A stretch of DNA of 64,000 bases from assembly GCA_937930305.1 (NCBI GenBank), contig CALGLE010000002.1:186001-250000 (forward strand), in the 5' to 3' direction. The number at the start of each line of letters is the position of its first letter. Positions within the stretch are counted from its first letter, which is position 1. The position numbers were made by a program, and so were the translations under genes. Source of the stretch: an uncultured Granulosicoccaceae bacterium. Its GTDB lineage: Bacteria > Pseudomonadota > Gammaproteobacteria > Granulosicoccales > Granulosicoccaceae. Shown here piece after piece: positions 44,474 through 52,880 of this stretch. The notes below the pieces were generated by a model, which was given only the letters and a program-made list of their open reading frames with translations, made no database searches and was not told the DNA's origin.

Positions 44474-46024
44474 ATGTCACTCCTCATCTTTAAATTTTGC
44501 CTGCCAATACTGCTTGGCTATTCCCTGTTTGTCGGACTTTCAGGGCGGTTCATTCCGTTCTTAAAGCCTAATGAACTCATTGCACGGCCCAGCTGGTTTT
44601 TAGGCCTGTGGACCGGGCTCGCTGTCACTATAGTGACTGGAGTTGCCATGCACATGGCGTTCGAACTCCCACTGGCCGATGTGAAGCCGTTGGTCAAGCC
44701 CACGGGGCTGATTCTGGCCGTAGCGCTTATAACGGGATTGATCGGCTACTTCTTATATCGATCAGATGTCATCGCTGAGCTGCGCTATCAAACCGCGTTG
44801 GATCAATCCGCTGAATCGCTGTCCGACGCAACTAACGCCTTAAATGAATCCGAAACGTCACCTGACGACACCGATTTGCTCTTTGCTGATGTGGACTTGC
44901 GCGATGAGATGAACATGGACAGCACATTGATTACAGATGATGTGGACGATGAGGTGATCGCCGATCACGTCTTGGCTCGCAACGATCTCGTCATCGACGG
45001 TGAAATCGTAGATTCTGAGGAACAAAGCAGTGTATCGCTGCTATTTGATCAGGTTGCTACACCCACCCCCGAAGAGTCGAGTGTCAGTATCGAACCACCA
45101 GCTACGGTACAAGCTGATCTATTCGAACAGCAAACGATCACTGAACAGGCATCCCTCGCTGATGAAGCTGAGGCGGAAGCAGAAGCTATTGCACAATCCG
45201 CCGCGGAACTAGCTGCCGAAGCAGAAGCGGAAGCGGAAAAAGAGGCGCGTGCGGCAGCAACCGCACAAGCTGCGGCCGCTGAAGTTGCTGCACAAGCACA
45301 AGCCGCCGCCGCTGAGACACAGATCGCTCTGGAATCAAGCCAGACCGAAATGAAGGAGATCTCCAGCGAGCTAGCTGAACAGATATCGGTTAATACAGAA
45401 TTATCCACTGAAGTTGAGAAGCTAAAACAAACACTGGAATCTGAATCTCAATTGCGTTCACAAACAGAATCCCACTTGCGCATTACCCGAAAAGCATTAA
45501 AGAATTTGGAGGGTGATACACGTGATTTCGAAACAGACAAAGCCGATGCTTTGATAATCGTTGAAGAGCAGCTGGACTCACACGTTAAGGAGACAGCGGC
45601 AGCGCAAGCGCGAGCCAATCGTGAAGAAGCTAAGCGTATTTCAGCTGAAACCACGATTGTGGACATGAAGAAAGACTTACTGCAAGCGAAGCGCGAACTA
45701 CGACGCAACACAGAAGCACGCGCCAAAGCACTTAGCACAGCAAACAAGTCAGTGGCATTTGCCCGTCAATCAGTACAAGCACGTACGCGAGCTGAAGCAA
45801 GAATCAAGCAGCTTGAAAGCCGGTTAAAGTTAAGTCAAGAAACGGTAAGCAGCTTGATTGCCGCTTTAGATAAAGAGAAAGCTCGTACTCAAACTGATGT
45901 AACCGAAATGGCGAAAGAACTCATTCTTCAGCAAAAACGTTTGGATGAGAAGCGCACGTTAGATGAAGCTGGTCGACGAACTCAGAAGCGCTTAACTCGT
46001 CGTGTCGCTAAGAAAGTCAGTTAA
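44474..46024 (+). CDS. Membrane protein with long cytoplasmic coiled coil, unknown
   Basis: A 516-residue protein. Three membrane helices lie in the first 100 residues (ILLGYSLFVGLSG, FLGLWTGLAVTIVTGVAMHM, LILAVALITGLIGYFLY). An acidic linker follows (to about residue 215), then a stretch of Ala/Glu heptads and a long coiled coil to the end, closing in a basic tail (KRLTRRVAKKVS). Leu, Ala, Glu and Gln dominate the coil. No enzymatic motif is seen. It may tether or sense something at the inner membrane. It has its own start region after two terminator hairpins and ends at a strong bidirectional terminator. Confidence 0.65.
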   Translation: MSLLIFKFCLPILLGYSLFVGLSGRFIPFLKPNELIARPSWFLGLWTGLAVTIVTGVAMHMAFELPLADVKPLVKPTGLILAVALITGLIGYFLYRSDVIAELRYQTALDQSAESLSDATNALNESETSPDDTDLLFADVDLRDEMNMDSTLITDDVDDEVIADHVLARNDLVIDGEIVDSEEQSSVSLLFDQVATPTPEESSVSIEPPATVQADLFEQQTITEQASLADEAEAEAEAIAQSAAELAAEAEAEAEKEARAAATAQAAAAEVAAQAQAAAAETQIALESSQTEMKEISSELAEQISVNTELSTEVEKLKQTLESESQLRSQTESHLRITRKALKNLEGDTRDFETDKADALIIVEEQLDSHVKETAAAQARANREEAKRISAETTIVDMKKDLLQAKRELRRNTEARAKALSTANKSVAFARQSVQARTRAEARIKQLESRLKLSQETVSSLIAALDKEKARTQTDVTEMAKELILQQKRLDEKRTLDEAGRRTQKRLTRRVAKKVS

Positions 46025-46051
46025 TACGCTCGTTAATAAAACAGCGGAAAC

Positions 46052-46092
46052 AAAAAAGGCGCGTTACCCAACAGGTAACGCGCCTTTTTTTT
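46052..46092. terminator. Strong bidirectional intrinsic terminator
   Basis: The stem GGCGCGTTACC (46058-46068) pairs with GGTAACGCGCC (46074-46084) across the loop CAACA. Six As precede it and eight Ts follow, so it works in both directions. It separates the coiled-coil gene from the convergent small membrane protein gene. Confidence 0.93.
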
Positions 46093-46107
46093 ATTAACTA
46101 AACCAGC

Positions 46108-46407
46108 TTAAGCACCGAAGCGTCTTTCCCCCTGCCGCTCCTGTTCTGACATCATTACCCCGTTAGTTGGCGATGCTAAACGCCAAGTGTTTATTTCGCG
46201 ATCCGAGATTCGTTGATGCGGATGGTCACTTCCCTCTGCTGCTTGTCTGGCCCGACGCTGCATACTCAGCATGAACCAGATGGCTACAACGTACACACAG
46301 ATAAAAGCTACCAGTACTGGAACTCCCTGCATGGCTAACAGCGCTACAACCCCCGCAAACACCGAAGCACATACCGCGATGACACCCATGATTTGGTAAG
46401 GGTTCAT
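46108..46407 (-). CDS. Small two-helix membrane protein, unknown
   Basis: A 99-residue protein with two membrane helices (about residues 6-26 and 29-48) and a hydrophilic C-terminal half (RRARQAAEGSDHPHQ). AAGG lies eight bases before the ATG at 46407. A good promoter is seen upstream. It is monocistronic and ends at the bidirectional terminator. The family is not recognised. Confidence 0.65.
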   Translation of the reverse strand: MNPYQIMGVIAVCASVFAGVVALLAMQGVPVLVAFICVYVVAIWFMLSMQRRARQAAEGSDHPHQRISDREINTWRLASPTNGVMMSEQERQGERRFGA

Positions 46408-46442
46408 CTATTGCGCCTTCTTCGTTAAACTTTGTGTCATTA

Positions 46443-46471
46443 AATATACCTACCGCTACGTAATGTCGCAA
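46443..46471 (-). promoter_or_regulatory. Sigma-70-type promoter for the small membrane protein
   Basis: On the minus strand TTGCGA (46471-46466) and TATATT (46448-46443) are spaced by exactly 17 bases. They match the consensus at 4 of 6 and 5 of 6 positions. The leader to the ATG at 46407 would be about 28 bases. Confidence 0.5.
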
Positions 46472-46588
46472 TAGCAATCTGCAATTGAGTTTAATTACGC
46501 TTACCAAACAGAAATAATTCAACCGAAAAACAACCAAAAAGCGTCAACAATTTGTCGATCAGTTGACTAATTCTCGAAACCCTGACTT

Positions 46589-47605
46589 TTATGTAAGGTC
46601 AGAAAACACTTGCAAAACACCGGTGTTTACATAGCGCAGTTCTTTGCCTTTTGGATGAGAACTCAATATTCCGGCTGCCGCTAACTTTTTCAAATAGGAA
46701 GAGCTGGTTTGACGCCGTGAAATTCCTGCTTCCACTAAATCAGCGTTTGTACAAATAGGTCGACACACCGCCTGCATGACAACATCCACTGGCGCGCGCG
46801 AGAGTGTTTGTTCGATAGTTTCTCGACAATGATCGATATGCTTCACCAAGGCCTCCAGGCGATTGGTGAGATCCAATGCGGTTTCATTCATGGCGCGTAA
46901 ATAAAATCGAACCACGGCATTGTCATCTGGCAACGCTTGCTTAAAGTCCTCAGCGTGTGAGCTGAAAAAGGCGGATAAACACAGAGGGGCATGGTTCAAC
47001 ATCCCCTCTTCCCGCAGCAAAGCGCCAAACAATAAACCGGCACTGGCGTGATTGTTTGCGGTGAACGGGCACAATCGCCTGAACTTCGCATCGGCAATGG
47101 CTGCCATAACCAAGCTATCGGATTCACCACCGTGATCAGAAACCACATGTTCCCAGTGCGCTAACCCGTGCTGCAGTGCTTCATTGGAATTGGCATCACG
47201 CCTAAGCACGACCGAATGTGGCACAGCGTCATCGGATAAGCGCTCAGCAATATGTAGGGCCATCGATCGAGTGACCGGCGTGTGTTGCGGTGAGTGGGTA
47301 ATGCTGGATGCGATTGAGGCGTAGTTTTCTGCCCGCAGCACACCTGGATGATTAGGTTCATCGATAACCGTTTGCAACCAAACTGGCTCTCCATCTAACT
47401 GCATGGCCCCTAAGCCGTCCAACAACCACACCATGTCACGAAAAGACAGTGCCGCAAAAGGTGAAGCAAAACGCAACGCATGCTCTAACCCACTTAAGGC
47501 TCGATGAGCTGAAATCAACTGACGTTGATCAATCGCGTTTAATGCGGTTGGCTCGGAGCTTTTGGGTGTGACTGAAACAAGCTTTTGTGCGTTCAATTCA
47601 CTCAT
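46589..47605 (-). CDS. Fic-fold protein with degenerate active site and winged-helix C-terminus
   Basis: From the ATG at 47605 (GGAG six bases upstream) the protein has 338 residues. The central part follows the Fic domain: RRLCPFTANNHASAG (about 176-190) sits where the HPFxDGNGRxGR loop belongs. The segment after it (LLFGALLREEGMLNHAPL, then CLSAFFSSHAEDF) is the helix and YLSxYF region that follows the Fic motif. The catalytic His is Cys, and the Asp/Glu, Gly and Arg are also gone. The last 70 residues form a winged helix (NADLVEAGISRRQTSSSYLKK), as in Fic transcription-linked proteins. It probably no longer transfers AMP. Its start overlaps the end of the PLP dehydratase gene. Confidence 0.75.
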   Translation of the reverse strand: MSELNAQKLVSVTPKSSEPTALNAIDQRQLISAHRALSGLEHALRFASPFAALSFRDMVWLLDGLGAMQLDGEPVWLQTVIDEPNHPGVLRAENYASIASSITHSPQHTPVTRSMALHIAERLSDDAVPHSVVLRRDANSNEALQHGLAHWEHVVSDHGGESDSLVMAAIADAKFRRLCPFTANNHASAGLLFGALLREEGMLNHAPLCLSAFFSSHAEDFKQALPDDNAVVRFYLRAMNETALDLTNRLEALVKHIDHCRETIEQTLSRAPVDVVMQAVCRPICTNADLVEAGISRRQTSSSYLKKLAAAGILSSHPKGKELRYVNTGVLQVFSDLT

Positions 47606-48575
47606 CGTTCGCTCCATTATCAAGCAAGTTTCGGTAGGTGATTTCATCGATGTTAGTGCCACAGGCGATGACCCCAATACGGTTGGCATCAATTCCGTGC
47701 AGTGGCCCCATCAAGGCAGCAATCGTGGCTGCACAGGCGGGTTCAACCGCTAGTTTTAACGACGTGAAAAACCATCGCATGGCGTCTCGCATAGCTTGAT
47801 CATCCACTTGCACCAATTCGTCAACATGCTCTTGAACCAGGCCAAAGGTAATGGGCAAATGCATCGGTGCACCCAGACTGTCGGCAATGGTGTTAACCGG
47901 TACGTTCGGTAAGGGTTTACCTGCCGCCAAACTGGACGCCATACCACGCGCGCCGGTAGGTTCGATACCAATCACACGACAGCTGGGATTCATTGCTTTC
48001 ACTGCCGTGGCGACGCCTGCGATTAAACCGCCGCCACCTACGGGCACCAAAACCACATCCACATTTGGCGCATCTTGCATCAATTCAAGACCCACTGTCG
48101 CCGTACCTTCGACCGTGGGCCAGCTCTCAAACGGATGCACCATGGCATAGCCACGTTCTTGCTGCAAAGCTTCCACCATGGATACCAGCTCGGTAATGTC
48201 GTTACCGAACACCACCTCAGCGCCTTCATCTTGACAGCGCTTTACACGATAGGCATTAGCACTTTTAGGCATCACCACAGTAACAGGCAAACCGGCCGCC
48301 TTACCTGCTAAGGTCGCGGCGATGGCATGATTCCCAGCAGAGAATGCGGTTATTCCGGGAGTACCTTTGGGTAATTGACTGACGGCATTCAAAGCGCCAC
48401 GCAATTTAAAACTGCCGCTGGTTTGAAACAACTCCATTTTAAAAATCAACGACTGCTTGGTAAGTCCGGGCGGAAGTGTGCCTGAGTAAGACACGCACGG
48501 CGTTCGAATGATTCGCCCCTGCAGGCGCGCAGCTGCAGCCTCTATGGCGTTCAAAGATAACCCGTTACGAGACAT
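47598..48575 (-). CDS. PLP-dependent threonine/serine dehydratase-like enzyme
   Basis: A 325-residue enzyme of fold type II. The PLP lysine is in QTSGSFKLRGALNA, the phosphate loop in VPVGGGGLIAG, and ITAFSAGNHAIAATLAGKAAG is the substrate loop. Size and lack of a C-terminal ACT domain fit catabolic threonine dehydratase, serine racemase or hydroxyaspartate dehydratase, and I cannot separate these. It would release ammonia and a 2-oxo acid or racemise a hydroxy amino acid. Its stop lies inside the start of the Fic-fold gene (ATGAGTGA), so the two are co-translated. Confidence 0.88.
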   Translation of the reverse strand: MSRNGLSLNAIEAAAARLQGRIIRTPCVSYSGTLPPGLTKQSLIFKMELFQTSGSFKLRGALNAVSQLPKGTPGITAFSAGNHAIAATLAGKAAGLPVTVVMPKSANAYRVKRCQDEGAEVVFGNDITELVSMVEALQQERGYAMVHPFESWPTVEGTATVGLELMQDAPNVDVVLVPVGGGGLIAGVATAVKAMNPSCRVIGIEPTGARGMASSLAAGKPLPNVPVNTIADSLGAPMHLPITFGLVQEHVDELVQVDDQAMRDAMRWFFTSLKLAVEPACAATIAALMGPLHGIDANRIGVIACGTNIDEITYRNLLDNGANDE

Positions 48576-48622
48576 GTTATTTCACGATGCTTAGGACGCC
48601 AAAGTTCGTACGCAGTTTACCT

Positions 48623-49240
48623 CTATAAACTGGTACCACGCAGCGTCATATAACTGAATACCACACGATTAATTGCCGTTACCACGCAGATCAACGCAAA
48701 TACACCCGCAATGAGCACAAAATGTTGCGGCCATATACACATCATTACAAACGCAATGATGGTTTCAGTGCCTTCCGCCAAGCCATTTATGTAGTAAAAC
48801 CCTTTATACGCAAAATCAGGATGATCGATCTCTCGCCCACGTGCAAAGGTGTCAAAGGCAAGAAAGCTGGCGCCGGTTGCGACAAAACTGGCAATCAATA
48901 CGGCGGCCGCAAGGGCATTAGTTCCCGGGTCATATAGCGCAAAGCCCAACGGAAAAATGGCATAGAAGATAAAGTCTAAAACAATATCTAAATAAGCACC
49001 CGCATCAGTGCTACCCGACTGACGAGCCATCTCCCCATCAATACCGTCAGCAAGCCGATTGAGGAACAACAAAAATAAAGCGATTAAAAAATGACCAGTG
49101 GCCACACCGGCCAACGCCAAAACACCAATCAAAAAACCAACAACCGTGACCTGATCTGCATTCATGCCCCACTCTTGCACGCGAACCGCAACACGTTGTA
49201 ACGGCGCTTTTAATTTCGGAACCACGTAGCGATCTAACAT
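48623..49240 (-). CDS. ynjF: CDP-alcohol phosphatidyltransferase-family membrane enzyme (YnjF-like)
   Basis: A 205-residue protein with about six membrane helices. The active-site motif (ADGIDGEMARQSGSTDAG, then AYLDIVLD) matches the D-x2-DG-x2-AR-x7-G-x3-D-x3-D family pattern. It transfers a phospho-alcohol to or from a CDP-activated lipid; the acceptor is unknown. It lies 22 bases after the ynjD-like ATPase gene. The same order, ynjBCD then ynjF (with ynjE between), occurs in E. coli, which supports the symbol. Confidence 0.85.
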   Translation of the reverse strand: MLDRYVVPKLKAPLQRVAVRVQEWGMNADQVTVVGFLIGVLALAGVATGHFLIALFLLFLNRLADGIDGEMARQSGSTDAGAYLDIVLDFIFYAIFPLGFALYDPGTNALAAAVLIASFVATGASFLAFDTFARGREIDHPDFAYKGFYYINGLAEGTETIIAFVMMCIWPQHFVLIAGVFALICVVTAINRVVFSYMTLRGTSL

Positions 49241-49262
49241 AGCTTTGACCCATTAATTTTTT

Positions 49263-49898
49263 TTAAGCAATTTGCTCTAGCAATGACACTGTCCGTGCAC
49301 CTGATGGGATATCACTCGAATCATGAGTGACCAACAAAATCGGCAAGGTGGCGGCCGAGCACCACGTGAATTCACGAATTTTTGACCGTCGATCGCTGTC
49401 CAGACGCGAAAACGGTTCATCCAGTAGTAAAGCTTCCGGATTAGATAATAAAGTTCTAAGTAAACTAACACGCGCTCGTTGACCACCACTCAAGGTGATA
49501 GGGTCTCTGTTTTCTAGTCCATTTAAACCCGCAGCTTCCAGGCTTTTACACACTTGCTTCCAACGCTCACTCTTAGAACCTGCGGGCAAGCCAAACAACA
49601 AATTCTGACCCACAGTCATGTGGGGAAAGAGATAATCTTGCTGAAGCATTAAACCCAGCCTTCGACGTTCAGTCGGCAAGTGGGTGAGCTCCTGATCATC
49701 TAAATAAGCTTTCCCGGTAGTTCGGATAGCGGGGTGTAGGGTGCCGGTTAACCACGCCAAAATGGTTGATTTACCACTACCACTGGGGCCCGTTAACGCC
49801 AACACTTCACCTGCGGATACCTCAAACGATAAGTCTGAACAAAGCGGTTGCCCATTGGGCAGTTTCATTGTGAGTGCAGAAATTCTTAGCGTTGCCAT
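49263..49898 (-). CDS. ynjD: YnjD-like ABC transporter ATP-binding protein
   Basis: A 211-residue ATPase with Walker A (LTGPSGSGKSTILAWLTG), Q-loop (LGLMLQQDYLFPHM), signature ITLSGGQRARVSLLRT and Walker B (ALLLDEPFSRLD). The H-loop is LVTHDSSD. It overlaps the permease gene by 13 bases. It energises uptake of the YnjB ligand, which is not known; thiamine- or polyamine-like ligands have been suggested for related systems. Confidence 0.92.
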   Translation of the reverse strand: MATLRISALTMKLPNGQPLCSDLSFEVSAGEVLALTGPSGSGKSTILAWLTGTLHPAIRTTGKAYLDDQELTHLPTERRRLGLMLQQDYLFPHMTVGQNLLFGLPAGSKSERWKQVCKSLEAAGLNGLENRDPITLSGGQRARVSLLRTLLSNPEALLLDEPFSRLDSDRRSKIREFTWCSAATLPILLVTHDSSDIPSGARTVSLLEQIA

Positions 49899-51553
49899 AA
49901 AGCCGCTCTGGGTTTAAGCACCAACCAAGGCACAATCAAAGCAGCCAAAAATGCCAACAGCGGCACCAAGCTTTGCAGTAACGCAAGTGCTGCAATAACG
50001 CGACGATCGACGCCACCGAAACTGGTTACCAGTTCGATTGCCAAAGTTTGATAACGCCCTGCACCTAGCAACAAGGTGGGTAGGTATTGCGCCACACTCA
50101 CGGCAACCGCCACCGCCGCGGCCTGACTCAGTGGCTTGACTAGCATCGGCATATGCACTTTCGACAACACCCGAAAATATCCCCCACCTAACGTATTCGC
50201 CGCGTGATGCCAATTAGGGTCGTGTTCACGCCAAGCAATGGCCAAAATAAGAATGACATAGGGCAAGGCGTAAACCCAATGACTGTAAACCACTGTTAGC
50301 CAATGCCCATCAATACCCAGCAACAAAGCGATAGCCTGCCATCCAAATAATAACGTGACTTGCGGTACTAACAATGGGACAAACCACACACTGTTAAGCT
50401 TTGGCACTCTCTGTAATCTTTCCAGCTCTAACCATATTACTGCGGCTATCATGGCCAAAAGAGCAGTTGCGCTAGCGATACACAGCGTGAGTAACAACGG
50501 ATCAAATAAAGTGTTTGACTTCGTTAACCACTGAGCAGTGGACCACTGTTGAGGCAAGGCGCTTGGAAATCGCCACCGCCACGCAACGCTCCACAAAATT
50601 AACATAATCAACGCGAATACGCTAAAGAGCAACACCGAACTGATCACCCACTGCCCAAAGGCTCTGAACAATTTAAGTCCTGCGCCCCGGTGACCATTGG
50701 CACGTCGCTGTTGAGACCAAAAACTCATTAATCGTTCGATTAAGAACAATCCGGCAAATACTATAAAAACGCCTAGCGCTAAGGTTAAAGCACCGGCGGA
50801 AGCTGCAGCTCTGGAATCGGGATCACTCACCAAAGTCATCAGAAACACCGCGAACGTCGGTGGGTTACCTGGCCCGAGCAGTAACGCCATATCTACCACA
50901 CTTAAATTAAACGCCAGGATAATTAATAACGTAAAGCGGATTCGAGAATACAGTTGCGGCAAAATCAACCGACTCCAACAACGGGCAGGTGAGTAACCCA
51001 GCGTTCGGCCAATGGCTAAAGACGCATCCACATGCAAGCTGGGTAACTGAGCAATGGCAGCGAGTAAAAGAAACGGAAACTCTTTAACCACCAAACCAAT
51101 GATTAACGAAACGCCTTCAGCATCGGGAACCACCCAAGCTGTGGGAGGCCTATCCCAGTCCGTTAACCAGGGCGAGAATAATCTAGCGATCCAGCCACTC
51201 GGGGCAATTAGAAACAATAAACCAACCGCCAAAGCCGCATGCGGCACGGCCAATAGCGGTGGCAAACTGGCCAAAACCCAACGCCATATTCGGGTGCGTT
51301 GCACACAAACCAGGCACAAAGTGGTGAGTAAAAAAACCAGAGCGGTGGCGATTAAACCAGTTTGCAGCGTCAGCTTAACCGATGGCCAAAATCTGGAATC
51401 GTTGAATAGCTGAGTAAATCCTTCGGTTTCGGCCAAGCCGGGAAGTAAGCCAAACGCGGGCAACACAGTGCCAAATAGACCTGCAAGCAGCGGTGTAACA
51501 AACAACAACAACACAGCGCCACCCAACAGTCGGGTTGGCTCGCGTAGCAACAC
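49886..51553 (-). CDS. ynjC: YnjC-like ABC transporter permease (fused two-domain)
   Basis: A 555-residue inner-membrane protein with about twelve helices made of two permease units in one chain, as in YnjC and ThiP-type transporters. The first unit has an EAA-like loop (IGRTLGYSPARCWSRLILPQ) and the second has NTLGGGYFRVLSKVHMPML. The start is a GTG at 51553, 15 bases after ynjB. It forms the channel for the ligand brought by YnjB. Confidence 0.9.
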   Translation of the reverse strand: MLLREPTRLLGGAVLLLFVTPLLAGLFGTVLPAFGLLPGLAETEGFTQLFNDSRFWPSVKLTLQTGLIATALVFLLTTLCLVCVQRTRIWRWVLASLPPLLAVPHAALAVGLLFLIAPSGWIARLFSPWLTDWDRPPTAWVVPDAEGVSLIIGLVVKEFPFLLLAAIAQLPSLHVDASLAIGRTLGYSPARCWSRLILPQLYSRIRFTLLIILAFNLSVVDMALLLGPGNPPTFAVFLMTLVSDPDSRAAASAGALTLALGVFIVFAGLFLIERLMSFWSQQRRANGHRGAGLKLFRAFGQWVISSVLLFSVFALIMLILWSVAWRWRFPSALPQQWSTAQWLTKSNTLFDPLLLTLCIASATALLAMIAAVIWLELERLQRVPKLNSVWFVPLLVPQVTLLFGWQAIALLLGIDGHWLTVVYSHWVYALPYVILILAIAWREHDPNWHHAANTLGGGYFRVLSKVHMPMLVKPLSQAAAVAVAVSVAQYLPTLLLGAGRYQTLAIELVTSFGGVDRRVIAALALLQSLVPLLAFLAALIVPWLVLKPRAALWQR

Positions 51554-51568
51554 GTAACGAAAACGCGT

Positions 51569-52789
51569 TTAATTGCCGTAACGTTCAATCCATTCTGTTT
51601 CTAAAGCTTCTGCCCATGAAGCGTGTGGTTCAGGCAGTACAGCCCGACTGCCGATTGGCAATGCCCAAACGCCAAGATCAATGTCGTTAAAGGCTTTACG
51701 TTGCTCATCATTCACCGAGTCCAAATTTAAGACGGTTGGATCACCCCAAAATTCGGGGTTGGCTTTACGTGCTTGCGCATCAGGCGAGAGTAAGAAATTA
51801 GCAACGATCATGGCTCCCGCCTTGGCTTTTGCATTCCATGGAATGGTGACAAAATGCGTATTACCAATGGTTCCGTTTTCAAACACATAAGTTCTAACAG
51901 AATCTGGCAGCTGTCCACCTCGTACGGCAGCCGTTGCCTCATTCGGATTAAACGATAAAGCAATATCGACCTCTCCATCATCGAGCATTTGTCGAGTCGA
52001 TTCAGCATTAGTTGGCCACGACTTTCCGTCGCCTCGCAACATGGGGTGCAAGGCATCTAAATAGGCCCACAAGGGTTTTGTCACATCACCGAACGTTGCT
52101 TGATCAACCGGTTGTGCCAAGGCCGCTTGGTTGTCAGTCAATTCGTGGAGGAACTGCTTTACTAAGGTGGTGCCGTGAAATGCAGGCGGTGCAGGATAAG
52201 TGAATCGGCCGCCCGATTTCACATAGTCCATCAGCTCAGCCGCTGATTGCGGCGGTGTTTGTGTGACTTCAGTGTCATAGATAAACACCAATTGCGCACC
52301 ACCCCAAGGTGATTCAAGCCCTTCCACAGGAACGGAAAAGTCGTTCTTTATCGACGGCGAATCTTGCACTTTATCGCTGTGCTCTAAATGATCAGCAAAC
52401 GGGCCCCAAGTTAACGCTTTGCGTTTCATGGAGGCGAAATTCTCACCATTAACCCACATCAAATCCACGTTGCCATTTTCATTTCGGCCAACCGATTTCG
52501 CCGCTTCCAGCTGTCCGACCACTTCGGCAATATCGCCCACTTTGACGTGCTCCAGCGTGACTCCATAGTCGGCCTCCACACGCTCAGCGGCCCACTGCAA
52601 GTAGTCATTGATTCGATCGGATCCACCCCAGGCGTTGAAATAGACCGTTTGCCCGCGCGCCTCTTCCAAAACTGCATTCCATTCACTGTCTGGCTCAACC
52701 GCTTGCGCGGAAGTGGCAGCCGCAAGCGCCAGGGTAAACGCAGCCGATAACGCAGGCTTGGCCAAAGTAAAGAGATTCTGAATGCGCAT
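51569..52789 (-). CDS. ynjB: YnjB-like periplasmic substrate-binding protein
   Basis: From the ATG at 52789 (AGGA a few bases upstream) the protein has 406 residues with a signal peptide (cut near AQAVEP). The mature start (EARGQTVYFNAWGGSDRIN) is characteristic of YnjB, and a 42-residue upstream extension lacks a signal. It belongs to the iron/thiamine/polyamine-type binding proteins. The ligand is unknown. Confidence 0.92.
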   Translation of the reverse strand: MRIQNLFTLAKPALSAAFTLALAAATSAQAVEPDSEWNAVLEEARGQTVYFNAWGGSDRINDYLQWAAERVEADYGVTLEHVKVGDIAEVVGQLEAAKSVGRNENGNVDLMWVNGENFASMKRKALTWGPFADHLEHSDKVQDSPSIKNDFSVPVEGLESPWGGAQLVFIYDTEVTQTPPQSAAELMDYVKSGGRFTYPAPPAFHGTTLVKQFLHELTDNQAALAQPVDQATFGDVTKPLWAYLDALHPMLRGDGKSWPTNAESTRQMLDDGEVDIALSFNPNEATAAVRGGQLPDSVRTYVFENGTIGNTHFVTIPWNAKAKAGAMIVANFLLSPDAQARKANPEFWGDPTVLNLDSVNDEQRKAFNDIDLGVWALPIGSRAVLPEPHASWAEALETEWIERYGN

Positions 52790-52880
52790 GGGGGTCCTGA
52801 ATACTGTGAGCTTGGGGTTTCGAGAAATAGTAAGACTGCAAAACCTGACGAAGGTTCGCACGCCCCAGTATACCCGTGTT

